Assembly: GCA_963751355.1 (NCBI GenBank)
Contig: CAVVVS010000137.1
Coordinates: 1 to 64,000, forward strand
Origin: CAVVVS01 sp963751355
GTDB taxonomy: Bacteria; Bacteroidota; Ignavibacteria; Ignavibacteriales; Ignavibacteriaceae
DNA length: 64,000 bases
Reading direction: 5' to 3'
Under the pieces are notes generated by a model, which saw only the letters and a list, made by a program, of their open reading frames with translations, had not been told where the DNA came from and did not search any database. Positions 48,324-59,188 of the stretch are shown here, in pieces. Position numbers and translations under genes: made by a program. Position 1 is the stretch's first letter. The number at the start of each line of letters is the position of its first letter.

Positions 48324-49820
48324 ATGAATTACATGGTTATCGATATCGGGACGAGCGGATGTAAGGCTGTTGTATTCGATCAAAACGGAAACCAGCTTGC
48401 AAGCGCCGGCAGGGAATACAATGTAATATTTTCAAATGATGGCGGTGCCGAACTTAATTCCGACGAAGTGATGAAAAAATGTTTTGTTATTATTAAAGAA
48501 TGTTCGGCTAATGTTGAAAAAGATTCTATAAGAGGATTGGGAATTACAAGCCAAGGCGAAGCTTTTACGGCAATAGGTTTTATTCATAAAACAAATCATA
48601 ATGCAATAGTGTCGTCGGATATTAGGTCTGAACCTTATGTGGATAAATTTTTAAAAGATTTCGGTGAAGAAAGATTATATCAAATTACCGGGCATACCGC
48701 ACATCCTATGTTTACCGTTTTCAAACTTTTGTGGTTAAAAAAAAACAAAAAAGACTTATGGGCAAAAACGAAATATTTTTTATGCTTTGAAGATCTGCTT
48801 CAATTTAAACTGGGAATTCAACCTTCTATAAGTTGGTCTTTAGCCGGTCGTACAATGATGTTCGATGTAAGAAAGCACGAATGGAGTTCGGATATCCTGA
48901 ATGAATTAAATCTTTCTCCGGAAAAACTCGCGACACCCCACCCTCCGGGGACTAAGGTTGGTACAATCAATAAAGAAATAGCAGGTATTCTTGGTCTATC
49001 AGAAAATGTTTTTGTGGTTACAGGAGGTCACGATCAGACATACAGTGCTCTTGGTGCCAGTGTTTTAGAAGAAGGTGATGCAATGCTCGGAACCGGTACG
49101 GTGGAATGTATTTGTCCTGCATTTAAGGTTCCGGTTTTCTCCGAAAAATTAAAAGTGAATAATCTCTGTACTTATAATTATTCTATAAAAGAATTGTATT
49201 CAACGGTTGTTTACAGTTTAACGGGTGGAAATATTTTCAAATGGTTTAGAGATCAGTTGGGGTTTAAAGAAGTTCAGGAATCAAAACTTTCCGGTGAAAA
49301 TTCATATGAGTTGCTGCTTAATAATTTAAATAGTGAGCCGAGCAGTTTGCTGGTACTTCCTTACTTTACCTCTTCGGGTACACCTTATTTCGATACGTAA
49401 ACTAAAGGAGCGAGTATCGGACTTCAGCTATCAACAAGTAGGATAGAGATATTAAAAACTCTTTTTGAAGGGGTATCATTTGAGATGAGATTAAATCTCG
49501 ACATTCTTGAAAGTGCAGGCTGTTTAATTAAGGAATTAAGATGGGTGGGCGGTGGAGACAACTCAAAAATATTAGCCCAATTGAAAGCCAATGTAATGAA
49601 TAAAATAATTACCATGTTGAATGTTAAAGAAGCCGGATGCTATGGAGTTGCTATGCTGGCGTGTTCAGTAGATACCGGTAGACCGATAAATAGTTTGACA
49701 TCTGGGTGGATGAAAGAATCAGAAGTTGTTTATCCTCAGTTAGAACATGTAAAGTTCTACAAAGAAAGATATGAAGCTTATAAGAAACTCTATGAAAATG
49801 TTAGGTCGATTTCTTTCTAA
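48324..49820 (+). CDS. FGGY-family sugar kinase with in-frame TAA
   Basis: A xylulokinase-like carbohydrate kinase of about 498 residues. The N-terminal VIDIGTSGCKAVVFDQNG is the phosphate site. GLGITSQGEAF, VVTGGHDQTYSALGAS and ALGTGTVE-like blocks follow, and the C-terminal part has ELRWVGGGDNSKILAQL (FGGY signature region) and GVAMLACSV. TAA at 49398-49400 interrupts it after PYFDT, in phase with the downstream TKGASIGLQLS. If the stop is real, the C-terminal ATP-site lobe is lost. It lies next to the broken aldolase, with which it probably worked. Confidence 0.8.
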
Positions 49821-49862
49821 ATGAACTAGATTCTAAATATAATTAGCAAATTCTTCCCCATG

Positions 49863-49931
49863 ACCGCTTAGTACATTATTGTTCCGTTAAGTCCAAAAGT
49901 TTTGATACATTGATGATCAAAACATATATTC
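49863..49931 (+). promoter_or_regulatory. 20-bp direct-repeat operator and promoter for SSS transporter
   Basis: ACCGCTTAGTACATTATTGT begins at 49863 and TCCGTTAAGTCC at 49883, a 20-bp period. TTGATAC starts at 49902, exactly 19 bp after the second copy. TATATTC starts at 49925, 23 bp further on, the same as at the 5.2-kb site. Confidence 0.55.
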
Positions 49932-50059
49932 ACACTTATTATCAAAGCGCTAAAAATGATATATGACTGCTAAAGAAGAAAAAGAATGAATTATGTAAAT
50001 TTTCTTCCGTAAAGTTGGTTAAATATACCAAAAGCATTAATACAGTAAGGAGAATCGAA

Positions 50060-51787
50060 TTGAAAAATGTTCTAACGCTGGATTATATTGTTGTTATAGT
50101 TTATATGCTTATTTCTTTAGGCGTTGGATTTTATTTTATGAGATTCAACAAAAATGCTGCGGATTTCTTTAGGGGTAAGAATAAAATCCCGTGGCTGGTT
50201 TCTGGCTTGAGCGCTTTTATGACCGGCTTTAGTGCTTGGACATTTACAGGAGCTGCGGGTATTGCTTATGAAGACGGAATAATTGTAATACTTTTATATG
50301 TCGGCAACGCAGTTACTTTTTTATTCGGTTGGTGGCTTTTTGCTGTTCGCTGGAGAAGATCCAGAGTTTCTTCTCCGATGGAATATCTTTCCGATAGATT
50401 TAACAATACAACCCGCCAAACATTTGCACTCTCAACCGCTTTTTTTGATATGTTTATGGTCGCTGTTTGGCTTTTTGCTTTAAGTGAATTTGTTTCTGCC
50501 GCTACTCATATTTCAATTCAATTGATAATAATTGTTTCTGCTGTTATAATATTACTCTATTGTTTACTCGGAGGTCTCTGGGCTGTTGTAATTACCGATT
50601 TTATTCAAGGTATAATTCTACTGCCGTTCACATTAATTCTTGCATATATAACAATCACAAAATTCGGCGGTATATCGCAATTCATATCTGCACTACCTTC
50701 AAATATGCTTACGATTGGACATTCGGAATATTCGAGTTGGTTCTATCTGCTATCGTGGACGGTAATGGTAATATTTGGATATAATACAAGAGCACATGCA
50801 CAACGGTATTTTAGTGTAGATGTTGAAAAATCCGCAAAGAAGATTTCTATTCTCAATTTTGTTCTATTTTTATTCGGTGCATTAATTTGGTTTATTCCTC
50901 CGATGGCTGCAAGAGTTCTCTATCCCAATATTGCGGCATTGTGGCCCAGCGGTACCAATCCTCACGAAGGAGCATATGCAATTATAAGTATCGAACTGCT
51001 TCCCCACGGACTGATAGGAATAATGCTTGCGGCTATATTCAGTGCAAGTATGTCGAGCATATCGGGATTTTATAATCTATATGCTTCGGTTCTTTCCACA
51101 GATGTGCTGCCGAGATTTTTTAAAGGACCGCTTGATGATAAAAAGTCACTTCTTGTCGGAAGGTTAACTACACTTTTCTTAGGAATTCTTGTTCCCATAA
51201 TAGCCTTAGTTATGAGTGTGAGCGGAGAAAGTTCATTTAGTTTATTGATGACGTTTAATTCAATAATAAGTATAGCCTATGGTCCTCCGGCGTTGATAGG
51301 ATTATTGAAAAAGACGCCTCATTGGACTGGGATAGCATATTTTGTGGCGGCGGTAATATTAGGAAGTGTCGGCTGGTTTTTCCTGGGCTGGGATCTTCCT
51401 CAAAATGTTATATATGTAATTCCTCTAAGTGTGGTAATAATGTTCGGCGGAGGCTGGCTGTCCAAATTTTTCTATAAAGAAAATGAGTCATATATAAGAA
51501 ACCAAAATCGTTTCTTCGAAAAATTAAACACACCGATTGATCCCGAAAAAGAAGTTGGACCAATGGGTGACATACAATTTACAGTTTTTAATTTTCTTGC
51601 AAAAGTTACTGCGCTTTTTGCCGTCTTCTGCTTAATTTTTATAGCATTTAATCCTATTGAGCAGAGTTCAACCGTGATATTATATTCGGGAGTAACCTTG
51701 GCTATAGCTATATCGCTCTACATTTTAGGAAAAAGAAATAAAGCTGCTTCTTTAAGGGTGGCTGCACTAAAAATAATTAACAAATAA
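50060..51787 (+). CDS. Sodium:solute symporter (SSS family)
   Basis: A membrane transporter with about 13-14 helices. I place the start at TTG 50060 behind AAGGAG; an earlier TTG at 50015 is possible. SAFMTGFSAWTFTGAAGIAY and AAIFSASMSSISGFYN are typical sodium-site regions of SSS proteins, and YCLLGGLWAVVITDFIQG is the family's central signature. It imports sugar, uronate or a related monomer with Na+. A 20-bp repeat operator precedes it. It is followed 7 bp later by an oxidoreductase, suggesting co-transcription. Confidence 0.88.
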   Translation: MKNVLTLDYIVVIVYMLISLGVGFYFMRFNKNAADFFRGKNKIPWLVSGLSAFMTGFSAWTFTGAAGIAYEDGIIVILLYVGNAVTFLFGWWLFAVRWRRSRVSSPMEYLSDRFNNTTRQTFALSTAFFDMFMVAVWLFALSEFVSAATHISIQLIIIVSAVIILLYCLLGGLWAVVITDFIQGIILLPFTLILAYITITKFGGISQFISALPSNMLTIGHSEYSSWFYLLSWTVMVIFGYNTRAHAQRYFSVDVEKSAKKISILNFVLFLFGALIWFIPPMAARVLYPNIAALWPSGTNPHEGAYAIISIELLPHGLIGIMLAAIFSASMSSISGFYNLYASVLSTDVLPRFFKGPLDDKKSLLVGRLTTLFLGILVPIIALVMSVSGESSFSLLMTFNSIISIAYGPPALIGLLKKTPHWTGIAYFVAAVILGSVGWFFLGWDLPQNVIYVIPLSVVIMFGGGWLSKFFYKENESYIRNQNRFFEKLNTPIDPEKEVGPMGDIQFTVFNFLAKVTALFAVFCLIFIAFNPIEQSSTVILYSGVTLAIAISLYILGKRNKAASLRVAALKIINK

Positions 51788-51794
51788 AATTATT

Positions 51795-52841
51795 TTGGAT
51801 AGTAAATTGAAAAAACTTCTTACAGCGGTATTGGGACTCGGTCGTTCAGGCTGGTATATGCACATTCCGCAAATAAAAGAAAACGAAAAATATGAATTAG
51901 CTGCCGTAGTCGACCCGTTACAGGAGCGGCTTAATGAAGCTGAAAAGGAATTCGATGTTAAAGGCTATAAAGAATGTAAATCACTTTTTGAAAATGAAAA
52001 ACTTGATTTGGTAGTTATAGTTTCGCCTACTCATTTTCATTTTGGTCAAATCATATCGGCATTTGAAAACGGTGTGGATGTTCTTTGCGATAAACCTATT
52101 ACCTGTTCGCTTGAAGAAACGGACTCTGTGATAGAGGCAATGAAAAAATTCAACCGGAAACTAATGGTTTATATGCCGCACAGAACTTACGTCGATACTG
52201 TTGCACTTCAGGAAATTCTTAAAAAAGATTTGATCGGACCGGTATTTATGATGAAACGTGGTTGGACAATGTACAGGATCCGCGAAGATTGGCAGGCATA
52301 TCGTAAATACGGCGGAGGCGAGCTAAGCAACTCCGGCGCTCATTTTATCGATCAACTCCTTTATCTTTCCGGCTCCACTCTCAAAAGCATGCACTGCATA
52401 ATGAGGAAAATTATTAGTCTGGGCGATGCCGAAGATGTTGTGAAATTAATAATGGAAACAAAAAACGACATGATTCTCGATCTCGATATTAATTTTGCTA
52501 CGGCTTATAAGTTTGTTCCGATTCAGGTTATCGGTCGACGCGGAAGCCTTATCTTGAACGAAGAAGAAAAAGCCTGGTATGCCCGATATTATAAAGAAGA
52601 TGAATTTGAAGGTATTAAGCCACAGAACAGTTTAGCTGCAAGAGACAGATCTTATAACGATGATCAGAACATACCCTGGCATGAAGAAAAATTTCCACTT
52701 TCGGATTTTCAAGCTATAAAATATTACGACAAATGTTATGAGTACTTCGTATTGAATGAAAAACCGTTTGTAACTATAGAAGAAACAAGAGAGATTATGA
52801 GAATAATTGACGAATGCAGGAAAGTAGGGGACTTTCTTTAA
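51795..52841 (+). CDS. Gfo/Idh/MocA family oxidoreductase
   Basis: A 348-residue dehydrogenase. LTAVLGLGRSGWYMHIPQI is the NAD fold start, DLVVIVSPTHFHFGQI the second strand, and VLCDKPITCSLEE the catalytic lysine motif (DKP). GGGELSNSGAHFIDQLLYLSG carries the family's H-x-x-D. It oxidises a sugar, inositol or uronate derivative; the substrate cannot be told. The TTG start at 51795 is 7 bp after the transporter. Unlike the copy at 7.2 kb it is intact. Confidence 0.88.
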   Translation: MDSKLKKLLTAVLGLGRSGWYMHIPQIKENEKYELAAVVDPLQERLNEAEKEFDVKGYKECKSLFENEKLDLVVIVSPTHFHFGQIISAFENGVDVLCDKPITCSLEETDSVIEAMKKFNRKLMVYMPHRTYVDTVALQEILKKDLIGPVFMMKRGWTMYRIREDWQAYRKYGGGELSNSGAHFIDQLLYLSGSTLKSMHCIMRKIISLGDAEDVVKLIMETKNDMILDLDINFATAYKFVPIQVIGRRGSLILNEEEKAWYARYYKEDEFEGIKPQNSLAARDRSYNDDQNIPWHEEKFPLSDFQAIKYYDKCYEYFVLNEKPFVTIEETREIMRIIDECRKVGDFL

Positions 52842-52922
52842 TGATTAAAATTGTCTTTTTTCTTTAAAAGGAAATATTAAAAAGCAGCAGGATTTTTGTA
52901 TTGCTAAATAATATTTAGGGGA

Positions 52923-52951
52923 TTGTAAAATGTAGCAAAGTGTTTTTACAA
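52923..52951. terminator. Possible weak hairpin after the oxidoreductase
   Basis: TTGTAAAA (52923-52930) is complementary to TTTTACAA (52944-52951) with a 13-base loop. It is AT-rich and without a strong T-run, so only a weak terminator candidate. Confidence 0.25.
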
Positions 52952-53023
52952 ACCTATTTTTCTAAAACAGCTACAAAAAGAATAAGCAATAATTATGTAA
53001 ATAAAATTTAGTAAAGAAAGATT

Positions 53024-56000
53024 ATGAACAATAAAAAGAAAACCGTTAACTTTTTAAAAGAGGTAATACTCCTTACATTTTTGGGATTTCAGTTAATAAT
53101 TGTCAATGCTCAGAATAATTATGCGCAGCGTCAGAAGGTTTCATTAGACGGAGTATGGAATTTCAAATGGGATAATGAAAACCATCTGGCATATCCTCCC
53201 CAAGATACCGGCTGGATGCCTATCGAAGTAAAAATTCGTTCACAGTATTCAACCGGTTTCGGCAAAGACGGGTCAAATCATTGGGCTTGGTACAAAAGGA
53301 GAGTCCATGTACCTGAATCGATGAAAGGACAAAGAATAAAAATCAATTTTTCTGCCGTTAGGTATAAAGCATATATTTATTGGAACGGGAAGAAAGTAGG
53401 AGAACATTCCGACGGTTACATTCCTTTCGAAGTAGACGTATCTGATAATGTTAAATTTAATCAAAACAACGAATTGTTGGTGGGAGTAATAGATCACATA
53501 GCACTTCAGAGACCGGACGTTTTACCGTATTCTCGTTATGAATTCGGAGATAGAGATGAAAAATCACTTGCAGCACCGCTTGGTACATTGTATGGACCTG
53601 TGTACAGATCATCAAGAACGATAGGAGGAATTGTTGATCATGTTGATCTGGTTTCATATCCGAATGTACATGTCAAAGATTTTCATATAACCACATCGGT
53701 AAGAAATTCACATATAGTGGTGGGAGTAGATGTAATAGATGAAGGCGGGGAGAGTGGAAATTATAATGCATCTATAATAATAAAAGATAAAGGAAAGACT
53801 GTAAAGGAATTCCCAACACAATCGGTATATGTAACAGAGGGAGAGATCGGCAAAGTAATGTTTAAGGAGGATTGGAAGAATCCGCATTTGTGGTCTCTAG
53901 ATGATCCACATTTATACGATATGATTTTACGATTGGAAAAAAACAACAAAGTAGTAGACGAAAAAGATTTTCCGTTCGGATTTAGAGAATATTGGATAGA
54001 AGGAACGGACTTTTATCTTAACGGGAAAAGATTCGAGGTAAGAAGAAATCATTTCAACTACGGTTATACATACAATGATGCAAGACGATACATGAAAACG
54101 TTAAAATCGTTCCACATAAATCAAATCAGACTTCATCATTCTGGGGCAGCAGAATGGGTATTAAGTATGGCAGACAGCATAGGAATAACGTTGATGCCTG
54201 AAAGTGCATTTTACAGTCGAACACCGTACTATGATTTAGATAACCCGAAAATGTGGGAGAATGCTCGTATAGAGTGGGCTGGAATAATTAAATCATCGGA
54301 GAATCATCCTTCAGTTGTAATGTACAGTATCGAAAATGAAATGCACAGTACAGGCTCTTCAATAAGGAGAAATGATCCTGTAAAGTGGTCAAGGTATGAG
54401 AAAAACTGGATTAAACTTGATGATTTTGTGAGAAATTTAGATCCGACAAGACCAATTCAACATAGTGCAGGTAATGATGTTGCCGGAACGTGCGACGTTA
54501 TGAACATTCATTATCCTAGGGAGATACAATATTATAACCAATTCCCAAATGATTTATATTGGTTGGAACATCAAAATTTAACAATCAACGAGGAGCATTC
54601 TTATCTTGATTATGTCTGGAAAAAGGATAAACCGCTGATTATTGGCGAATTTGGATATTGGGCCGGTGCTAATCCGCCGGTTGGACTTACACCCTTTATA
54701 GGAGATTCAGCTTTTGTAGACAACAATTGGTATAAAGCATGGCGGTGGTGTCTTAAAAACAAATACGACGGTTACAAATATTCAGGTGCTTATGCCAATC
54801 CCTACATTTTCTCGAAAGACAGGGAACAAATGTATCCGCTTGAAGAAGTTTTTCTAAAAGATTGGAATTCTAACTATTACGGCGGAGAAACTATGAGGAA
54901 GGATGTTGTTATTCTCAACCAGAGTTTTTTTCATCAGCAGTTAAAATTAAGAATCAAATTAACGAACAGTGGAGGAACTTTTTATAGTAAAACGGAAAAT
55001 GTAGATATAGCAGAAGGTGATAAGATCGAACAGGAAATTGCAATTAGTTTACCGCCGGTTTCGAAAAGAATAAATGCCGAATTGAATTTATCGTTGTTAA
55101 GAGACGGAAAAGAAGTTTATATAATGAATCACCCTGTACATATTTTTGCGCGAGTAAAACCAGTTAAATATGATATTTCAGAAACAGCTCTTTACGATCC
55201 GTTTGGGAAATCCAAAAGGCAGTTAACTTACAGCGGATTTGAATTCACAAATATTTTGGATCTCAGCAGTAAAAATTTATCACGGTTCAATATACTGATT
55301 ATCGGCAAAAATGCGGTCGATTTAAAATTCAGAAGCAACTCCCAAGCAATTAATCAATTCGTAAAAAACGGCGGACGTGTTATAATGCTCGAACAGACTA
55401 AAGTACAATCATTGGACTGGATTCCATTCAAACTTGATATGGATCCGGAAAATTCTTCCACCGTTTCGTTTAACGAAACATGCGATAGTCCTATATTGAA
55501 TGGAATAGAAAAAGAAGATTTAAGATACTGGCGTGGAAATCATCAAGTATCTATAGATAATTTTGTCCGTCCCAAATTCTGGAATTTCAATACAATTACT
55601 TATACCGGAAGCGGAAATGGAATTGAAAATACACCGCTCGTTACTCTTAAATACGGAAAGGGATTATTTATTTTCTCGCAGTATTTAATTTCGGAAAGAA
55701 TGTCGGTTGAACCGACTGCATTGATTCTTTTCAGTAATATGTTGAATTATTCGATGAGGTTTAAACCTAAATTCAACAGAGCAGGGATATTGGCTAATAA
55801 CAACAGTACGCTGTTGGAAATTTTAAATGATTTTGGGACAAAAGTCAGCAGAATAAAAAATGTTACGACAGATGAATTAATAAATTATGATGTTATTTTT
55901 GTTGATAACACTATAAATCTTGATAAGTACAAATCCGCTTTTGATGAATTTTTAAACAACGGAAGGCGCATTGTTTTAAAACAATTAACGCCCGATAATT

Positions 56001-56590
56001 ACTCGAATGTAGAAAGTATAATGCCTTCCGGAATATCATTAAAACCCTTGCCTGATCCGGTATATATTAGAACAGATACATCCGACGAGCACTTAAAAAT
56101 ATCTTATGTACCGATAATGAATGAGATAAATTCTTATCCTCTGGTTTGGAAAAACGGAGTAAACATTTCACATATTACGCCGTGGATAAAGCCGAATAAA
56201 ATCCGGTATCCGATCAATTGGGAAAATGAGCCCGAAATGTCCGTACTCGTTTGTCCTACTAGAGCAATTAAAGGTGAATATAGTCCGCTGCTTGCCGGAA
56301 TTACAAATTATGATCTTTATTGGAGATCGGCGACATTATATCTTGGTATATTCGGATTGGAGATTACGCCAATTGCGAATTATGTTGTGACCGGTAATGA
56401 GGTAACTCCATTAACTAAACCTGCAATTGTGGCGGAAATTCCATCCGGTAAAGGAGATATCGTCGTAGATCAAATAGATTGGAAAACCGGGCTCAATAAA
56501 ACAAGAGAAAAAACATGCCGTATTATTACTAATTTGCTGAATAATCTTGGAGTAGAGATGAGACCCTACATTAGTTATAATGAAAATTGA
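53024..56590 (+). CDS. Large GH2 glycoside hydrolase
   Basis: An exported GH2 enzyme of 1188 residues with a signal peptide (ILLTFLGFQLIIVNAQ). The jelly-roll start reads VSLDGVWNFKWD. The barrel has HHSGAAEW, and YSIENEMHS gives the acid/base glutamate E439. LIIGEFGYWAG gives the nucleophile E542. The C-terminal third (residues about 740-1180) contains a flavodoxin/GATase-like beta-alpha domain (LSRFNILIIGKNAVDL, YDVIFVDNTINLDK), as in some long GH2/GH42-type proteins. It would split a beta-galactoside, mannoside or uronide. It starts a run of glycosidases transcribed together. Confidence 0.88.
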   Translation: MNNKKKTVNFLKEVILLTFLGFQLIIVNAQNNYAQRQKVSLDGVWNFKWDNENHLAYPPQDTGWMPIEVKIRSQYSTGFGKDGSNHWAWYKRRVHVPESMKGQRIKINFSAVRYKAYIYWNGKKVGEHSDGYIPFEVDVSDNVKFNQNNELLVGVIDHIALQRPDVLPYSRYEFGDRDEKSLAAPLGTLYGPVYRSSRTIGGIVDHVDLVSYPNVHVKDFHITTSVRNSHIVVGVDVIDEGGESGNYNASIIIKDKGKTVKEFPTQSVYVTEGEIGKVMFKEDWKNPHLWSLDDPHLYDMILRLEKNNKVVDEKDFPFGFREYWIEGTDFYLNGKRFEVRRNHFNYGYTYNDARRYMKTLKSFHINQIRLHHSGAAEWVLSMADSIGITLMPESAFYSRTPYYDLDNPKMWENARIEWAGIIKSSENHPSVVMYSIENEMHSTGSSIRRNDPVKWSRYEKNWIKLDDFVRNLDPTRPIQHSAGNDVAGTCDVMNIHYPREIQYYNQFPNDLYWLEHQNLTINEEHSYLDYVWKKDKPLIIGEFGYWAGANPPVGLTPFIGDSAFVDNNWYKAWRWCLKNKYDGYKYSGAYANPYIFSKDREQMYPLEEVFLKDWNSNYYGGETMRKDVVILNQSFFHQQLKLRIKLTNSGGTFYSKTENVDIAEGDKIEQEIAISLPPVSKRINAELNLSLLRDGKEVYIMNHPVHIFARVKPVKYDISETALYDPFGKSKRQLTYSGFEFTNILDLSSKNLSRFNILIIGKNAVDLKFRSNSQAINQFVKNGGRVIMLEQTKVQSLDWIPFKLDMDPENSSTVSFNETCDSPILNGIEKEDLRYWRGNHQVSIDNFVRPKFWNFNTITYTGSGNGIENTPLVTLKYGKGLFIFSQYLISERMSVEPTALILFSNMLNYSMRFKPKFNRAGILANNNSTLLEILNDFGTKVSRIKNVTTDELINYDVIFVDNTINLDKYKSAFDEFLNNGRRIVLKQLTPDNYSNVESIMPSGISLKPLPDPVYIRTDTSDEHLKISYVPIMNEINSYPLVWKNGVNISHITPWIKPNKIRYPINWENEPEMSVLVCPTRAIKGEYSPLLAGITNYDLYWRSATLYLGIFGLEITPIANYVVTGNEVTPLTKPAIVAEIPSGKGDIVVDQIDWKTGLNKTREKTCRIITNLLNNLGVEMRPYISYNEN

Positions 56591-56815
56591 AACTGATTCC
56601 GGCAAATTATGTTTAAGCACTATAGACGGATTTTAATTTTTAGCGTTAATTTAAAAATCCATGCAAAAAAAGCTTTTCGATTTGTAATTAAAAAATGTGA
56701 ATTTTATGAAGCGACTGAATAATTTATGAAGTTAATAATGCTAATAAAAATTGAGATACGCCGGTAATGTTGTAGAAAATAAAGAATTCGTTGTCTTTAA
56801 TATAATGAGCAATTT

Positions 56816-59128
56816 ATGAAAACAAAATTTGTTCTGATCTCCGTTTTTTTATCGGCAAGTTTATTGTTGGGGCAAAATCTTCCTGGCAGTCCAAGGTATA
56901 CACTCGATCTTTGCGGTGAATGGGATTTTGATCAAACTGTTGAAGCATTCCCGCCGAAGGAATTTACACGCAAAATTCCCGTTCCCGGTCTTATCGATTT
57001 GGCAGAGCCACACATTAAACAATACCGCGATTTATTTTTTGGCGATCAGGATCTTCGGTACAGTTGGTATAAATGTACATTTGATATTCCGGAAAATTGT
57101 AAAGGGAAAAAAGCAATATTTACAATTTTAAAAAGCAGGTTTAATACGCAGGTTATTTTAAATGATATCGATCTCGGAACATATATGCAGTGCAGCACCC
57201 CGATTGAATGTAACCTCACCGATTATTTAAATCCTTCGGGTGTAAACATACTTTTAATTCGTGTTGACGATATAAGGTGTCTTCCAATTCAATCGGCTTA
57301 TTCAAAGGATATAGAAAACTTCACTTATATACCCGGCATTTGGGATAGAGTATTTATTTCATTTACCGGACCTATTAGAGTCGCACGTTCTCTTTGTTTA
57401 CCGGATGTAAAAGACAAAAAAGTTACTATTAAATTGCTCCTGCAGAATCACGACAAAAAAATTAAAAGGGAATTTTCACTCGAAACTTACCCCGCTGAAG
57501 TTTCCGTTTTTATAAGAGAGAAAAAAAGCGATGCACAGGTCAGCGAAATTCACAATGTGAAAACAAACATAACTTGTCTTACCTGGAAAGAAATCGATGT
57601 AGAAATTCCTTTTAAAGAATTTCATTTATGGTCTCCGTCCGATCCGTTTCTTTATGAAGCGGTAATAAACATAAGTTCACAAGGAAAACCGTCCGATCGT
57701 TTTACCGATACTTTCGGGATGCGCGATTTTAAACCAAGGGGGAAATATTTTTTTCTGAACGGAAATGAAATCAAACTGCTGGGATCCAATATTACATTGT
57801 CCCGTTTTTTCAGCGATCCCGAACGTGCGGATTTGCCTTGGAACAAAAAGTGGGTAAAAAAACTTCTTATTGAAATTCCGAAAGCACTTCGCTGGAATGT
57901 ATTTCGAAACAGCATCGGACTGCTGCCTGATTTCTGGTATGAACTTGCGGACGAATACGGAATTTTAATTCAGAATGAATGGGCTATGTGGAAAAACCGC
58001 GGCTGGAATCGTGAAATCGATAAGGAATATACCGATTGGATTTGGTCTGACGGAAGTCACCCCAGTATTGTTATATGGGATGCAATGAATGAATCGAGGC
58101 AGGAATATATCGGTAATGTAATTATACCCAAACTTGAAAAACTCGATCCGACGAGAATTTGGGATGCTGGTTACATGGACGAAACGGATATGAAAAACAA
58201 CGAAATGGATGAAGTGCATTGTTATCCGCTTTTGTTTTCGCAGAGAACTTCAAAAGAAAAAGTTGAACGAGAAAGAGAGGGGTACCGGTTCGGTAATTTT
58301 CAATACGAAAAAAAATTATTGAGTTATACAAAATACAAATCTGTTCCGCAGTTGTTAAACGAATATGCTTGGTTGTGGCTGAACAGGGACGGAACGCCTG
58401 CATTTATTTCAAAAGGAATGACGGATGAAAACGATGTGCTTCCAAAGAAACATTATTACAGACCATTAAACGAATGGAAGGATAAGAAAGCCAGAACTAT
58501 TGGACTTTTTGAATATTATCTCGGAACGAATAAAGACACAACGGTAAACAGAAATTTTCAGGCTTATTATATTGAACTGCAAACTGAAGCAATGCGGACA
58601 ATTAGTTCATTATGCGGAGTAATGAGTTTTTCATATTTAACTTACAATAAAGGTTTTACTGGAGATTGGTTTTTAAATCCAATTAAAGATCTTAAACCTT
58701 CGTCGGCTTTAAAATGGCAGATTCACTGTTTCTCGTTGTTTGCTGTTTTTATCGACGAAGAGGACGGAAGATACTTAAAGAATCCCAAAACATTTGATTT
58801 GAATAAAACATATTGTATCAAGCTGATTGAGATTAACGATACAAATATCCAAAAGGAGGGAAAAGTAGTCCTGAAACTTTTAAATGCAGAAGGAAAAATT
58901 ATTTCTTCAGCATCAACAAATGTAAAAGTTCAGCCTCATGATATTGATTATACGGAATTAAAAATTAAAACTCCGGGAGAATCGGGGGGTTATTTGTTGG
59001 TGTCGGAGTTAACAGATAACAACGATATTACTCAAGTGAGCAGGCGGTTCATTAGAATAGGCGATGCGAAAGGAAATGTAAAATTTCCGGAATACAAAAT
59101 AAATTTACCGCCGAATTGGCCGGAATGA
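56816..59128 (+). CDS. GH2-family glycoside hydrolase
   Basis: A 770-residue exported enzyme, signal peptide KFVLISVFLSASLLLG. The sugar-binding N-domain reads YTLDLCGEWDFDQ, the sandwich YDMILRLE-like blocks follow, and the barrel has IVIWDAMNESRQE with acid/base E426. PQLLNEYAWLWLN supplies the nucleophile candidate E516. The sequence differs enough from the preceding GH2 for a distinct linkage to be likely. It is 226 bp downstream of that gene and 60 bp upstream of a GH36-like gene. Exact substrate unknown. Confidence 0.82.
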   Translation: MKTKFVLISVFLSASLLLGQNLPGSPRYTLDLCGEWDFDQTVEAFPPKEFTRKIPVPGLIDLAEPHIKQYRDLFFGDQDLRYSWYKCTFDIPENCKGKKAIFTILKSRFNTQVILNDIDLGTYMQCSTPIECNLTDYLNPSGVNILLIRVDDIRCLPIQSAYSKDIENFTYIPGIWDRVFISFTGPIRVARSLCLPDVKDKKVTIKLLLQNHDKKIKREFSLETYPAEVSVFIREKKSDAQVSEIHNVKTNITCLTWKEIDVEIPFKEFHLWSPSDPFLYEAVINISSQGKPSDRFTDTFGMRDFKPRGKYFFLNGNEIKLLGSNITLSRFFSDPERADLPWNKKWVKKLLIEIPKALRWNVFRNSIGLLPDFWYELADEYGILIQNEWAMWKNRGWNREIDKEYTDWIWSDGSHPSIVIWDAMNESRQEYIGNVIIPKLEKLDPTRIWDAGYMDETDMKNNEMDEVHCYPLLFSQRTSKEKVEREREGYRFGNFQYEKKLLSYTKYKSVPQLLNEYAWLWLNRDGTPAFISKGMTDENDVLPKKHYYRPLNEWKDKKARTIGLFEYYLGTNKDTTVNRNFQAYYIELQTEAMRTISSLCGVMSFSYLTYNKGFTGDWFLNPIKDLKPSSALKWQIHCFSLFAVFIDEEDGRYLKNPKTFDLNKTYCIKLIEINDTNIQKEGKVVLKLLNAEGKIISSASTNVKVQPHDIDYTELKIKTPGESGGYLLVSELTDNNDITQVSRRFIRIGDAKGNVKFPEYKINLPPNWPE

Positions 59129-59188
59129 ATTGTAAATTTCTGTAATCCGATTATGTAAATAAAATTATCTTCATATTGGGAGACTTTA

